Positions 15,384-23,713 of a stretch of DNA of 64,000 nucleotides are shown piece after piece. The notes beneath the pieces were generated by a model. That model was not told the DNA's origin. It did not search any database and saw only the letters and a program-made list of their open reading frames with translations. The position numbers and the translations under genes are program-made. How positions within the stretch are numbered: position 1 is the stretch's first letter; each line of letters opens with the position of its first letter. Location of the stretch: NCBI GenBank assembly GCA_038239145.1, contig JBBSFB010000018.1:1-64000 (forward strand). Direction: 5' to 3'. Origin of the DNA: PALSA-610 sp038239145. Lineage in GTDB: Bacteria > Actinomycetota > Acidimicrobiia > IMCC26256 > PALSA-610.

Positions 15384-18140
15384 CTACGAGGCTGACAGCT
15401 GCAGCGTCGCGATCTCGAACGGATTCAGCTCCACGCTGCCTTCGAACGCGACGATCGGACGGCCCCGCAGATCGACGACGAAACCCCGAGCGGGCACGCC
15501 CTCGTGCTCGACGGTGACGGGTCCGGCCGTGTCGGCCGTCCGGAACGCCCGGACGACGAGACCGCCGGGAACCCGGTGCACGGCTGACACCTCGGCGCCG
15601 TCGACCCGGAGCGCGGCACCCGCCGCGGGTCGGCTCGCGTCGGAGTGCAGCGCCACCCGAGTACGTTCGAACGGCACCAACAACGCGTCGGCGGCGCCGT
15701 AACAATCGGCCGCGCGCCAGTCGCCCGCGTGCAACAGCACTGCGTATTCGGCCCGTTGCGCACCGAGCATCTGTGGGCCCGAGAGCGGATCGGGCGGGCC
15801 GGCCGGATTCGGGCGGAACTGCGGATCGGTGCGCGACAGGAAGCCAACCGCCCGCAGCAACGCGATGGCCAGCGCGCGGCCTTCGTCGACCACCTCGTAC
15901 TCGAGCAGCCCGTCGTGGAGCAGCGCCAGACCCGCGGATCCGTCGGAGGCATCGACGAAACGACGAGACGGGAACGTCGGCAGTCCGAACTCGTGCACGC
16001 CCCCTTCCGCGGTCAGCCCGCGGTGGACGACCGCGAACGCGCACTCCGCGTCGGAGCCCGTCACCGGGCCCGGAAGGGGGAAGTGGGCGCGCAGGCGATG
16101 GTCACAGGCGGGGTTGTCGATCTCGTGGGCGACGCGAAGGAAGTGCTCGCCGTCGCGTAGCTCGAGCGTGGTGCGCACCGTCGCACCCACGCTCTTCTCG
16201 CTCCGGCTCGTACAGCAGCGGACGTCACCGACCGCGAACGCAGGCCAGGTGTAGTCGGCTTCGACCACGATGCGCGCCCGCACCGGCCCGGTCTCGACCG
16301 CGTGGACCCGCACGGCGTCGGGGCGGTCGATGACGAGGTCGTTGTCGGGCGGCGAGTAGTTGTAGGTGTCGCCGCCGTCACCGTCGTCGACGAGCCGTCC
16401 GCATCCGTCGACGCGAAGCCCGTCGGACGTCTCGATCGAGTACGTACCGTCATCGGCGTTTACGGTCACCAGCAGGTGCTCGTTGGAGAGCACGTGGGCG
16501 ACATCCCGCTGATCGAGGCGCGCGGCCCCGGCGGCCGCGGGCGCGTCGCCTTCGGCGGCGTTGAAGCACGCCCAACCGAAGCCCTCGATCTCGCCGGTGT
16601 CGAAGAGCACGTGGCGAACGGGAGCGACCTGCATCCGCAGGCTCATCGTGTGGCCGGCCTCCCCGAGCGCGAGCATCTGCTCCTTCAACTTGGTCAGGTC
16701 GATGCGCTCGTCGTCACCACGGGCCTCGATCAACAGGATGTCGTGTTGGTCGGTAGTGCTCGGCACCGGGGTGACCGCGTACGCGTGGATCTGACGGCCC
16801 GCGAACTCGCTGGCCCGCATGAGGTCGAGCACCCACCGCACCTTCTGGCCGGTGACCATCGTCTGGAAGCCATCGTCGCCGGCATCGTCGAGCAACTGGG
16901 TCGCGTGCAAGGCCCCGTCGGGCCCGACGAAGTGACAGGGGCCGCGGCCGGGTATGCGCACGTCGACGACTCCCGACCGGGCGTGGGCGGTCGGGTTCGC
17001 GACCACCGTCGCACCGCCGGGAGCACTGACCTGCGTCGCCAGCGCGCGCACTGCTTCTTGAGTGAGACCGTCGCCGATCTGGCGGGACTCGTAGTACCGG
17101 ACCAGCACCTGATCCACCACTTCGTCGCTGCTGCACGCGCACGACGAGTCGTGGGCGCTGTTCAGCACGAGCTTGCGCCAGGCGATGTCGGCGAGCGCGT
17201 GCGGATACTTCTCCGCCGCCAAGAACAGCGCCGACAAGGGTTCGGCCTGCTTCTCGAGCGAGCGTTCCGCACGCGCGCACGCGCGGTGCACGTCGACGCG
17301 GTTCGATCCCACGCCCATCAACAGATTGGCGCGCGCTCCGGAACGGAGCTCACCGCTGACGGTGACGAGGCCTTCGGACGGCTGGTCGGCGAGGTACTCC
17401 GGCAACGACGTGACTGCGAACTCGTACTCGTCCTGTTGAGCGTTGGCTTCGGCGACGACGCGACCGAGCCACGGTTGCGGCATCTGATGGTCGGTCCCGT
17501 TCATCAACAGCATGTCGCGCAGACGGGCGGAGCCGAGCTCCTCCTCGTAGTCGCGTGCGCGCAGCACGAGGCGCTTGGCGTCGTCGGGGATGTCGCGACC
17601 ATTCGAGTACGAGCCGTAGAGATATTCGGCGCGTACCCGGGATCCGTCGGGTGCTTCCCACCAGAACGCGGTCTCTTCGACCACCGCCGGTACTCCGCGC
17701 CAGACGACCGCGTGCTCGAACCCTGCGAGCCGAAGGAGCTGGGGCATCTGGGCGACGTGACCGAACATGTCGGGCAGGTAACCGATGTCCATCACGCCGC
17801 CGAGCTCGGAACCGCGTGTGATACCGAACTGAAGGTCGCGCACCATGGTCTCGCCCGACACCATGAACTCGTCCATCAGGACCATCCACGGGCCGATCGA
17901 AAGGCGACCCGAGCTCGCGAGCCGCGCCAACGCGGGCCCGGCTTCGGGTCGCACCGCGAGGTAGTCGTCGAGCACGGCGGTCTGACCGTCGAGTAGGAAG
18001 CGGGAGTAAGAGAGGTCCGACTCGAGCATCGGCAGGAGCTCGTCGAGCAACCGGACGAGCCGGAGCCGGAAGGTCTGGAACGGCGAATACCACTCGCGAT
18101 CCCAGTGCGTGTGGGGGACGATTGCTACTCGCGTCGGCAT
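15384..18140 (-). CDS. Glycoside hydrolase family 38 alpha-mannosidase
   Basis: Retaining, zinc-dependent glycosidase that removes alpha-linked mannose (bacterial MngB and lysosomal mannosidase relatives). The 918-residue protein begins with the metal motif VPHTHWDREW (His10, Asp14 region). The nucleophile motif DIGYLPDMFGH (Asp124) and the second metal region in HDSSCACSSDEV follow, and then the C-terminal beta domains. No signal peptide, so it is cytoplasmic and probably acts on imported or internal mannosyl compounds. ATG 18140 lies seven bases after a TAGCGT box (complement of 18148-18153), so it is leaderless. It is a single gene between a broken DUF664 gene and kdpE. No sugar transporter is adjacent. 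Confidence 0.9.
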   Translation of the reverse strand: MPTRVAIVPHTHWDREWYSPFQTFRLRLVRLLDELLPMLESDLSYSRFLLDGQTAVLDDYLAVRPEAGPALARLASSGRLSIGPWMVLMDEFMVSGETMVRDLQFGITRGSELGGVMDIGYLPDMFGHVAQMPQLLRLAGFEHAVVWRGVPAVVEETAFWWEAPDGSRVRAEYLYGSYSNGRDIPDDAKRLVLRARDYEEELGSARLRDMLLMNGTDHQMPQPWLGRVVAEANAQQDEYEFAVTSLPEYLADQPSEGLVTVSGELRSGARANLLMGVGSNRVDVHRACARAERSLEKQAEPLSALFLAAEKYPHALADIAWRKLVLNSAHDSSCACSSDEVVDQVLVRYYESRQIGDGLTQEAVRALATQVSAPGGATVVANPTAHARSGVVDVRIPGRGPCHFVGPDGALHATQLLDDAGDDGFQTMVTGQKVRWVLDLMRASEFAGRQIHAYAVTPVPSTTDQHDILLIEARGDDERIDLTKLKEQMLALGEAGHTMSLRMQVAPVRHVLFDTGEIEGFGWACFNAAEGDAPAAAGAARLDQRDVAHVLSNEHLLVTVNADDGTYSIETSDGLRVDGCGRLVDDGDGGDTYNYSPPDNDLVIDRPDAVRVHAVETGPVRARIVVEADYTWPAFAVGDVRCCTSRSEKSVGATVRTTLELRDGEHFLRVAHEIDNPACDHRLRAHFPLPGPVTGSDAECAFAVVHRGLTAEGGVHEFGLPTFPSRRFVDASDGSAGLALLHDGLLEYEVVDEGRALAIALLRAVGFLSRTDPQFRPNPAGPPDPLSGPQMLGAQRAEYAVLLHAGDWRAADCYGAADALLVPFERTRVALHSDASRPAAGAALRVDGAEVSAVHRVPGGLVVRAFRTADTAGPVTVEHEGVPARGFVVDLRGRPIVAFEGSVELNPFEIATLQLSAS

Positions 18141-18147
18141 ATTTTCG

Positions 18148-18153
18148 ACGCTA
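18148..18153 (-). promoter_or_regulatory. -10 box TAGCGT (leaderless GH38 gene)
   Basis: The complement reads TAGCGT, with seven bases to ATG 18140; it sits just beyond the kdpE stop. Confidence 0.5.
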
Positions 18154-18159
18154 CTCGGG

Positions 18160-18855
18160 TCAGGCGGGGTTCTCTTCGCCTGCGATCCAGCGGTACCCGA
18201 TGCCCGGCTCGGTGAGGATCAGCCGAGGATGCGCGGCGTCGTCACCGAGCTTCTTGCGGAGTTGGCCGACGTACACCCGCAGGTAGTTGCTCTCCCGGCC
18301 GTACCCCTGACCCCAGACCTCGCGGAGCAGGAATTCCTGGGTGAGCAGTTTGCCCGGGTGGGTCACGAGCATCTCGAGCAGGGCGAGCTCCGTGCGGGTG
18401 AGGTGCACCGGCGCGCCGGCCAGGGTCACCCGCCGGCGGGCGAGGTCGATCTCGACGTCGTCGACCCGCACGAGCGTCGCAGTCGGGCTGGATTGCGGGA
18501 CCCGCCGAAGTGTCGCCCGGACCCGCGCGAGCAACTCCTCGGTGTCGAACGGCTTGGTCACGTAGTCGTCGGCGCCGGCGTCGAGTGCACGGATCTTCTC
18601 CGACTGCTGATGGTGCGCGGTGAGCACAATGACGGGCATCGCCGAGAAGGCACGTACCCGACGGAGGACCTCGAGCCCGTCGATGTCGGGCAGGCCGAGG
18701 TCGAGCACCATGAGGTCGGGGGAGCCGCTCGACGCCACCACGATCGCGTCTTCGCCAGTCGCGACGTCGAGCACCTCGAGGTCGCGGCTACGCATCATCG
18801 TGCGCAGCGCGCGCCGCAGGGCGGGATCGTCTTCGACGAGCAGAATCGTGGTCAC
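18160..18855 (-). CDS. kdpE: KdpE-type OmpR-family response regulator
   Basis: Two-domain transcription factor of 231 residues. The receiver domain has acidic pair EDD at 8-10, phospho-acceptor Asp52 (VLDLGLPDIDG) and Lys in YVTKPF. The C-terminal OmpR winged helix includes LTRTELALLEMLVTHPGKLLT and SNYLRVYVGQLRKKL, wording that is typical of KdpE. GTG 18855 overlaps the kinase stop as GTGA, so the pair is coupled. No kdpFABC potassium pump is in the window, so its target may lie elsewhere or differ. Confidence 0.88.
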   Translation of the reverse strand: MTTILLVEDDPALRRALRTMMRSRDLEVLDVATGEDAIVVASSGSPDLMVLDLGLPDIDGLEVLRRVRAFSAMPVIVLTAHHQQSEKIRALDAGADDYVTKPFDTEELLARVRATLRRVPQSSPTATLVRVDDVEIDLARRRVTLAGAPVHLTRTELALLEMLVTHPGKLLTQEFLLREVWGQGYGRESNYLRVYVGQLRKKLGDDAAHPRLILTEPGIGYRWIAGEENPA

Positions 18856-20240
18856 GCGGCTCGGGCCTCCCGCGGAAAGGTACACACGAACGTCGCGCCG
18901 CCTCCCGGCGTGTCCTCGTACCGGACAGAACCGCCGTGCGCGACGACGAGCGCGCGGACGATCGCGAGCCCGAGCCCGGTGCCCGAACGATCGGGGCGGG
19001 TCTCCGCGCTCTGGAACTCCTCGAAGATTCGGCCGCGAGCTTCGAGCGGTACGCCGGGACCGTGATCGGAGACGACCAGCTCGATGTCGTCGGTCCCGTT
19101 CGCCGATGTATGGGCGCCGACGACGATCTCGGAGCCGGGTGGCGCGAAGCGCAACGCGTTCTCCAAGAGGTTCAACAGGATCTGTTCGGCCATGGTCACG
19201 TCGAGAGAGACCGGCGGGAGGTCGTCGTCGACGTCCAGCCGGACGCGATGCGCGCGGGCGATCGGGCGCAGGCGCCGGACCGCGTGCTGCACCAGATCGG
19301 CGATGTCGACCCGTTCGGGCTCGATCTCGAGCGCGCCGGCGCGGATACGGCTCAGCTCGAGCGTGTTGCGCACCAGCCGCTCCAGGCGCTCGGCCTCGTC
19401 CGAAATCGTCTCGAGGAGCTCCCGGCGTTCTTCCGGTTCGATCCGCGACCACGACGCCAACAGTGTCCCGGCCGCGGCCTTTACCGCGGTCAACGGCGTA
19501 CGCAGGTTGTGGCTGACTGCCGAGAGGAACCCGGCCCGTTGCTGACCGATCTCGGCCACGAGCCGCGCGTCACGCACCTCCTCTTGGAGTCGTAACCGAT
19601 CCACACCTGCCGCAAGTCCCGCGACGAGCGCTTCGAGTAGCTCGCGGTCGGCAGGAGAGAGTGGTCGAACGGAGCGGGCGAGCAGCGTGACGCCGGGACC
19701 GTCGACGCGCACGTTCGCGTGAGCAGGCTCGTCGACTGCCGCGAGCGCCGCGCCCGCGGTCAGTGTGCACGCGTCGAACTTGAAGAGATCGGCGAGCGCG
19801 GCCGCGGCGCCGTGGAGCGCGTCGTCGACGTCGGCGCCCTCCAGCAACCGGTTGGTCAGGTCGAGCCGAACCTTGGCCTCGGCTTCGCGTTGCAGCGCAG
19901 TGGCGCTGAGGCTCGCGAGGCGCTGCACGATCCAACCGACGAGTGTCGCGGCGGCCGCGAACACTGCGAGCGCCACGACGTCGTCGGAGCGATGGATCTT
20001 GAACGACCCCGTCGGTTCGGTGAAGAAGAAGTTGAGCGCGAGGAAGCCGACAACCGCACCGACCAGTCCCGACGGCAGGCCGAGAGTGCCGACCGCGAGA
20101 ACGGTGACGAGGAGCAGGAGCGCGGCGACGGTGAGGTCGGCCCGCGCGCCCCGGGCGATCCCCGCCACCGCGAGGACGCCGACCACGGCCAACGTGATCC
20201 GGAGCAACGGCCGTTCGTGCATACGCATCCTGGGCGACAC
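18852..20240 (-). CDS. KdpD-like sensor histidine kinase lacking the KdpD N-terminal domains
   Basis: Membrane histidine kinase of 462 residues. It starts directly with the four-helix DUF4118 membrane block (about 12-110), followed by a GAF-like domain (about 130-225), HisKA with the phospho-His in SAVSHNLRTPLTAVKA, and an HATPase domain with N box LLNLLENALRFAPPGS and G boxes DHGPGVP and GTGLGLAIV. Full KdpD is nearly twice as long and has N-terminal KdpD and USP domains, which are missing here. GTG 20240 is the longest start; ATG 20228 or 20222 are possible. Partner of the KdpE-type regulator immediately downstream. Confidence 0.85.
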   Translation of the reverse strand: MSPRMRMHERPLLRITLAVVGVLAVAGIARGARADLTVAALLLLVTVLAVGTLGLPSGLVGAVVGFLALNFFFTEPTGSFKIHRSDDVVALAVFAAAATLVGWIVQRLASLSATALQREAEAKVRLDLTNRLLEGADVDDALHGAAAALADLFKFDACTLTAGAALAAVDEPAHANVRVDGPGVTLLARSVRPLSPADRELLEALVAGLAAGVDRLRLQEEVRDARLVAEIGQQRAGFLSAVSHNLRTPLTAVKAAAGTLLASWSRIEPEERRELLETISDEAERLERLVRNTLELSRIRAGALEIEPERVDIADLVQHAVRRLRPIARAHRVRLDVDDDLPPVSLDVTMAEQILLNLLENALRFAPPGSEIVVGAHTSANGTDDIELVVSDHGPGVPLEARGRIFEEFQSAETRPDRSGTGLGLAIVRALVVAHGGSVRYEDTPGGGATFVCTFPREARAA

Positions 20241-20300
20241 GATCGCACGGATCCCCGGATCAGGGCGGCATTCGGCGTGCCAAGCGGGTCCCGGCCCAGT

Positions 20301-20306
20301 TATCCT
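20301..20306 (+). promoter_or_regulatory. -10 box TATCCT (leaderless GYD gene)
   Basis: TATCCT ends eight bases before ATG 20315; the gene is divergent from the kinase. Confidence 0.5.
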
Positions 20307-20314
20307 CCCGCGTC

Positions 20315-20608
20315 ATGCCGATGTACGCGATGCTCTCGACCCTCGGACCAGGCGGCTGGGAAACCCTGCGGGAGAAGCCCGACCGCATCCGGGAGGTCAC
20401 CACCGAGGTGGAGGCGATGGGCCTGACGGTCCACGCGCAGTACGCGCTCATGGGTCAATACGACTTCTTGAACATCATCGAGGCGCCCGACGAGGAGACG
20501 ATGGCGGCTGCCGCGATCATGCTCGCCTCGCGCGGCACCATGCGTACGACGACCCTGCCCGCGATCCCCATCGATCAGCTGATCGCCCGCCTGAAGTCTG
20601 ACGGATAA
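20315..20608 (+). CDS. GYD-domain protein
   Basis: A 97-residue protein of the GYD family (ferredoxin-like small proteins of unknown biochemical role). The segment GQYDFLNIIEAPDEETMAAA is the family core, here with GQYD in place of G-x-Y-D. The N-terminal MYAMLSTLGPGGWETLREKP matches the usual start, with the TLTxxG-like turn. It has no signal or membrane segment. ATG 20315 is fixed by the TATCCT box upstream. It is single, with a large palindrome just after the gene. Confidence 0.8.
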   Translation: MPMYAMLSTLGPGGWETLREKPDRIREVTTEVEAMGLTVHAQYALMGQYDFLNIIEAPDEETMAAAAIMLASRGTMRTTTLPAIPIDQLIARLKSDG

Positions 20609-20651
20609 GGGTCGTCGTCGACCGGGCACTCGTCTGGCACCGCCCACGAAA

Positions 20652-20719
20652 CCACCAACTGTTGTCGGAGTTTTCGGTGCATGGCGCGGATATCTCCGAC
20701 AACAGTTGGTGGAGTTTTC
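20652..20719. repeat. Perfect 19-bp inverted repeat, member of an intergenic repeat family
   Basis: CCACCAACTGTTGTCGGAG (20652-20670) and its exact complement CTCCGACAACAGTTGGTGG (20694-20712) flank a 23-base loop. Both arms are followed by GAGTTTTC-like words. The right arm and its 3' flank (20692-20719) align at about 20 of 28 positions with 49576-49603. It lies between the end of the GYD gene and the end of a convergent small gene, so it can also act as a terminator. Confidence 0.75.
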
Positions 20720-20754
20720 GAGGTCGGGCTTCGCGTTGGTGGTGACGGACGCTC

Positions 20755-20967
20755 TCAGATCCACCAGGTGCTGCGGCGGTTTTCTTCTCGCAGGTCGGAC
20801 TCCGGGAAGGAGACGGGGAGGATCGAGCCGTCGGAACGGCGGCGGACCTTGTACATCGGCTTGCCCGTCGCATCGTGCTCGGCGTCGAGGCAGTCGGCGA
20901 CTTCGAATCCACGTGACCACTTCGATTCGAAGCGGCCCCTGACCTCGACGCGCGTGCCGGCTCTCAC
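20755..20967 (-). CDS. Small conserved hypothetical protein, 70 aa
   Basis: The frame from GTG 20967 reads VRAGTRVEVRGRFESKWSRG, then FEVADC and PMYKVRRRSDGSILPVSF, and ends RRSTWWI. It looks like a compact SH3-like or Tudor-like beta barrel that could bind nucleic acid or peptide (inference from strand pattern only). A TACGAT box (complement of 20974-20979) lies six bases before the GTG, so it is leaderless. The stop is 43 bases from the palindrome. The upstream part of the same frame is Arg-rich antisense sequence of rnhB and was dropped. Function unknown. Confidence 0.7.
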   Translation of the reverse strand: MRAGTRVEVRGRFESKWSRGFEVADCLDAEHDATGKPMYKVRRRSDGSILPVSFPESDLREENRRSTWWI

Positions 20968-20973
20968 ATCTCC

Positions 20974-20979
20974 ATCGTA
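20974..20979 (-). promoter_or_regulatory. -10 box TACGAT (leaderless 70-aa gene)
   Basis: Complement reads TACGAT with six bases to GTG 20967. Confidence 0.45.
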
Positions 20980-21036
20980 CGGCGCGTGTCCAGCGGTCCT
21001 GATGTGCGCCAACACCTCGTGTGCGCGATCGGCGAG

Positions 21037-21042
21037 TAGCGT
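21037..21042 (+). promoter_or_regulatory. -10 box TAGCGT (leaderless rnhB)
   Basis: TAGCGT ends eight bases before GTG 21051. Confidence 0.5.
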
Positions 21043-21050
21043 CACGCGCT

Positions 21051-21734
21051 GTGACCGCGCCCTATCCAACGCTGCGAGTCGAGCGGAAGTACTGGGCCGA
21101 AGGCGACCGCATCGTGGTCGGTATCGACGAGGTTGGCCGGGGTTCCTGGGCGGGTCCGGTGACGGTGGCGGCTGTGGTTCCGGGAGACGAGCATCTCGCC
21201 GGCGTACGCGACTCGAAGCTCTTGAGCCCGCAAGAACGAGAGGTCGCAGCGGCGCGGGTGCGGGGCTGGGCCCGGGCCATCGGCGTGGGACATGCTTCGC
21301 ACGAGGAGTGCGACCTCGTCGGGATGACCGAAGCACAGCGCCGGGCCGCCGGACGCGCGCTGGAGCAACTCGCGGCGCAGGGATATACCCCCGATCGGAT
21401 CGTTCTCGACGGCAAGCACGACTATCTCGGCATGCCGCGCGTCGTGCGGACGATCATCAAGGGCGACCAGAAGGTCTTGTCGGTCGCGGCGGCGTCCGTG
21501 GTCGCCAAGACCACACGCGACGCGATGATGGCGGAAGAGGCCGAGCACTACCCGGCCTACGGATTCGAGTCGAACCGCGGCTATCCCGCGCCCCACCACA
21601 AGTGCGCGCTGGCCGGATACGGGCCTTCGGCGATCCACCGCCGCTCGTGGATCTTCATGGACTACTGCCTCTGGGGCGGGATCCCGCGCTTCGAGCGGCA
21701 GCCGACCCTCTTCTCGGGAGCGATCGATGGTTGA
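21051..21734 (+). CDS. rnhB: Ribonuclease HII
   Basis: Cleaves RNA in RNA-DNA hybrids and starts removal of single ribonucleotides from DNA. The 227-residue protein has the signature VVGIDEVGRGSWAGPV (acidic Asp-Glu pair), RDSKLLSP, and LDGKHDYLG with the third acidic residue. VAAASVVAKTTRDAMM and GYPAPHHK complete the family pattern. GTG 21051 is chosen because of the TAGCGT box; a longer frame to about 21021 has no support. It overlaps pgi by eight bases, so the two are probably one transcript. Confidence 0.93.
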   Translation: MTAPYPTLRVERKYWAEGDRIVVGIDEVGRGSWAGPVTVAAVVPGDEHLAGVRDSKLLSPQEREVAAARVRGWARAIGVGHASHEECDLVGMTEAQRRAAGRALEQLAAQGYTPDRIVLDGKHDYLGMPRVVRTIIKGDQKVLSVAAASVVAKTTRDAMMAEEAEHYPAYGFESNRGYPAPHHKCALAGYGPSAIHRRSWIFMDYCLWGGIPRFERQPTLFSGAIDG

Positions 21735-23316
21735 CGCGCGCTGGGACTCGCTCGGGTTGCACGCGAACGCGATGCGACAACGCACCGTGAAGCAACTCTT
21801 CGATGAAGAGCCTCACCGAGATCAGATGCACGTCGAGGCCGCGGGTTGGTATCTCGACTACGCCAAGCACCGCGTGAGTGCAGAGACGATTCGCCTGTTA
21901 CGCGATCTCGTGACCGAACGCGGGCTTCGCGAGCGCATCGACGCGATGTTCGCGGGCGAGCACATCAACGTCACCGAAGATCGGGCGGTGCTGCACGTTG
22001 CGCTCCGGATGCCGGCCGATGCGCGTCTCGTCGTCGACGGTGTCGACGTGGTGGCCGAGGTACACCAGGTGCTGGACCGGATGTCGACGTTCGCGGAATC
22101 GATCCGCAACGGCAGCCGGACCGGGCACACCGGTCGACCGATCCGCAACGTCGTGAACATCGGGATCGGCGGCAGCGACCTCGGTCCGTCGATGGCCTAT
22201 GACGCGCTGCGCGCCTACAGCCGTCGCGACATGCAGTTCCGCTTCGTGTCGAACGTCGACGGCGCCGACCTGGTGGATGCCGTGCACGATCTCGACGCGA
22301 CCGAGACGCTGTTCGTCGTCTCGTCGAAGACCTTCACCACGTTGGAGACGCTGACCAACGCGCGCGCGGCACGCGCGTGGTTGCTCGACGGGTTGGGGGG
22401 CGACGAGCGCGCGGTCGCCAAGCACTTCGTTGCGGTCTCGACGAACTCCGAGAAGGTCGCCGAGTTCGGCATCGACACCGCGAACATGTTCGAGTTCTGG
22501 GACTGGGTCGGCGGTCGCTACTCGATGTGGTCGGCGATCGGCTTGTCGTTGATGCTCGCGGTCGGTCCCGACAACTTCCGCGAGTTTCTCGCCGGCGCGC
22601 ACGAGATGGACGAACACTTCCGCACCGCGCCGTTCACTGCGAACCTTCCGGTGCTGATGGGCATGCTCGGGTGCTGGTACCGCGACTTCCTCGACGCGCA
22701 GTCGCAGGCCGTCGTGCCGTACGCGCAGGCGCTGGTCAAGTTGCCGTCGTATCTGCAACAGCTCGAGATGGAGAGCAACGGCAAGTCGGTGCGGGCGGAC
22801 GGCGTGCCCGTCGATCAGCCGACCGGCGAGATCGTGTGGGGCACCGTGGGCACGAACGGGCAGCACGCGTATTTCCAGCTGCTGCACCAGGGGACCACGC
22901 TCGTCCCGATCGATTTCATCGGGTTCGATCACCCGCAACCCGATCACGCGCTGGGCGACCAGCAGGACCTCCTCGTTGCGAATTTGCTCGCGCAGGCCGA
23001 AGGGCTTGCTTTCGGTACCGACGACCCGGAGCTCCCGCCGTACCGAGTCATGCCCGGCAACCGGCCGTCGTCGACCTTGATGGCCTCACAGCTCACGCCC
23101 TCCGCCCTCGGCGCCCTCGTCGCGGCGTACGAGCACAAGGTGTTCACGCTGGGCACCATCTGGGGCATCGACTCGTTCGACCAGTGGGGCGTGGAGCTCG
23201 GCAAGAAGCTCGCCCAGACGATCGCGGGCGAGATCGCGGCACCCGACGATGCCGGCCTCGCGCACGACTCGTCGACGAATGCCATGATCCGGCGCTACCG
23301 CAACCGTTCCTCCTAG
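21727..23316 (+). CDS. pgi: Glucose-6-phosphate isomerase
   Basis: Interconverts glucose 6-phosphate and fructose 6-phosphate. The 529-residue protein has the phosphate-binding IGIGGSDLGPSMAYDAL, the first PGI signature in WVGGRYSMWSAIGLSLML, the catalytic Glu region LEMESNGKSV, and the second signature SFDQWGVELGKKLA. Length fits the family. The start overlaps the end of rnhB; no other start gives the conserved N-terminus. Cytoplasmic. Confidence 0.95.
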   Translation: MVDARWDSLGLHANAMRQRTVKQLFDEEPHRDQMHVEAAGWYLDYAKHRVSAETIRLLRDLVTERGLRERIDAMFAGEHINVTEDRAVLHVALRMPADARLVVDGVDVVAEVHQVLDRMSTFAESIRNGSRTGHTGRPIRNVVNIGIGGSDLGPSMAYDALRAYSRRDMQFRFVSNVDGADLVDAVHDLDATETLFVVSSKTFTTLETLTNARAARAWLLDGLGGDERAVAKHFVAVSTNSEKVAEFGIDTANMFEFWDWVGGRYSMWSAIGLSLMLAVGPDNFREFLAGAHEMDEHFRTAPFTANLPVLMGMLGCWYRDFLDAQSQAVVPYAQALVKLPSYLQQLEMESNGKSVRADGVPVDQPTGEIVWGTVGTNGQHAYFQLLHQGTTLVPIDFIGFDHPQPDHALGDQQDLLVANLLAQAEGLAFGTDDPELPPYRVMPGNRPSSTLMASQLTPSALGALVAAYEHKVFTLGTIWGIDSFDQWGVELGKKLAQTIAGEIAAPDDAGLAHDSSTNAMIRRYRNRSS

Positions 23317-23325
23317 GCTGGCGGC

Positions 23326-23673
23326 ATGGGTCAGCCGATCACTGTGACGATGCGCGCCGGCGCCGCGCCCGACATCCGCTTCTTCGAGTGCAACCGCTCG
23401 CTGACCGGGATGGCGATCGAGGTGTACACGGCCGATTCGCCGATCGGCGCGCGGCCTCCCGACGTGCTCGCCCAGCGGTTGCTCGCAGCGGGTGCGGCCA
23501 AGGTGACGATCTACTCGAACGTCGTCACCATCGAGGCGCCCGCCGCCGCGTGGGCAGTGCTCGAGCCCAAGGCGACGTTCACTATCGAACACCTCTTCGA
23601 GTTCTACGGCGACGACGCGGGGTGGTCGTTCGAGGCCCGCGGCGTCGAGCCCGAGATCTCCAAAGTCCAATAG
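23326..23673 (+). CDS. Nfu/NifU N-terminal-like small protein
   Basis: 115 residues. The body DSPIGARPPDVLAQRLLAAG, then VTIYSNVVTIEAPAAAWAVL and FTIEHLFEFYGDD resembles the Nfu_N domain of iron-sulfur scaffold proteins (the pattern PLAERLF ... GV ... ITV ... W..L.P). The CxxC Nfu domain itself is absent, so it cannot bind a cluster in the usual way. The single Cys is at FFECN. It follows pgi by nine bases and is probably co-transcribed. The likeness is weak, and a generic alpha/beta protein is possible. Confidence 0.55.
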   Translation: MGQPITVTMRAGAAPDIRFFECNRSLTGMAIEVYTADSPIGARPPDVLAQRLLAAGAAKVTIYSNVVTIEAPAAAWAVLEPKATFTIEHLFEFYGDDAGWSFEARGVEPEISKVQ

Positions 23674-23713
23674 CTCGACGTTCTACGCGCTTCGATATCG
23701 ACGGTATCCCGGC

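Noticed and set aside
16302..17996. 564-codon plus-strand frame opposite the GH38 mannosidase
   Set aside because: Shadow of a gene with clear GH38 motifs; no start or domain of its own.
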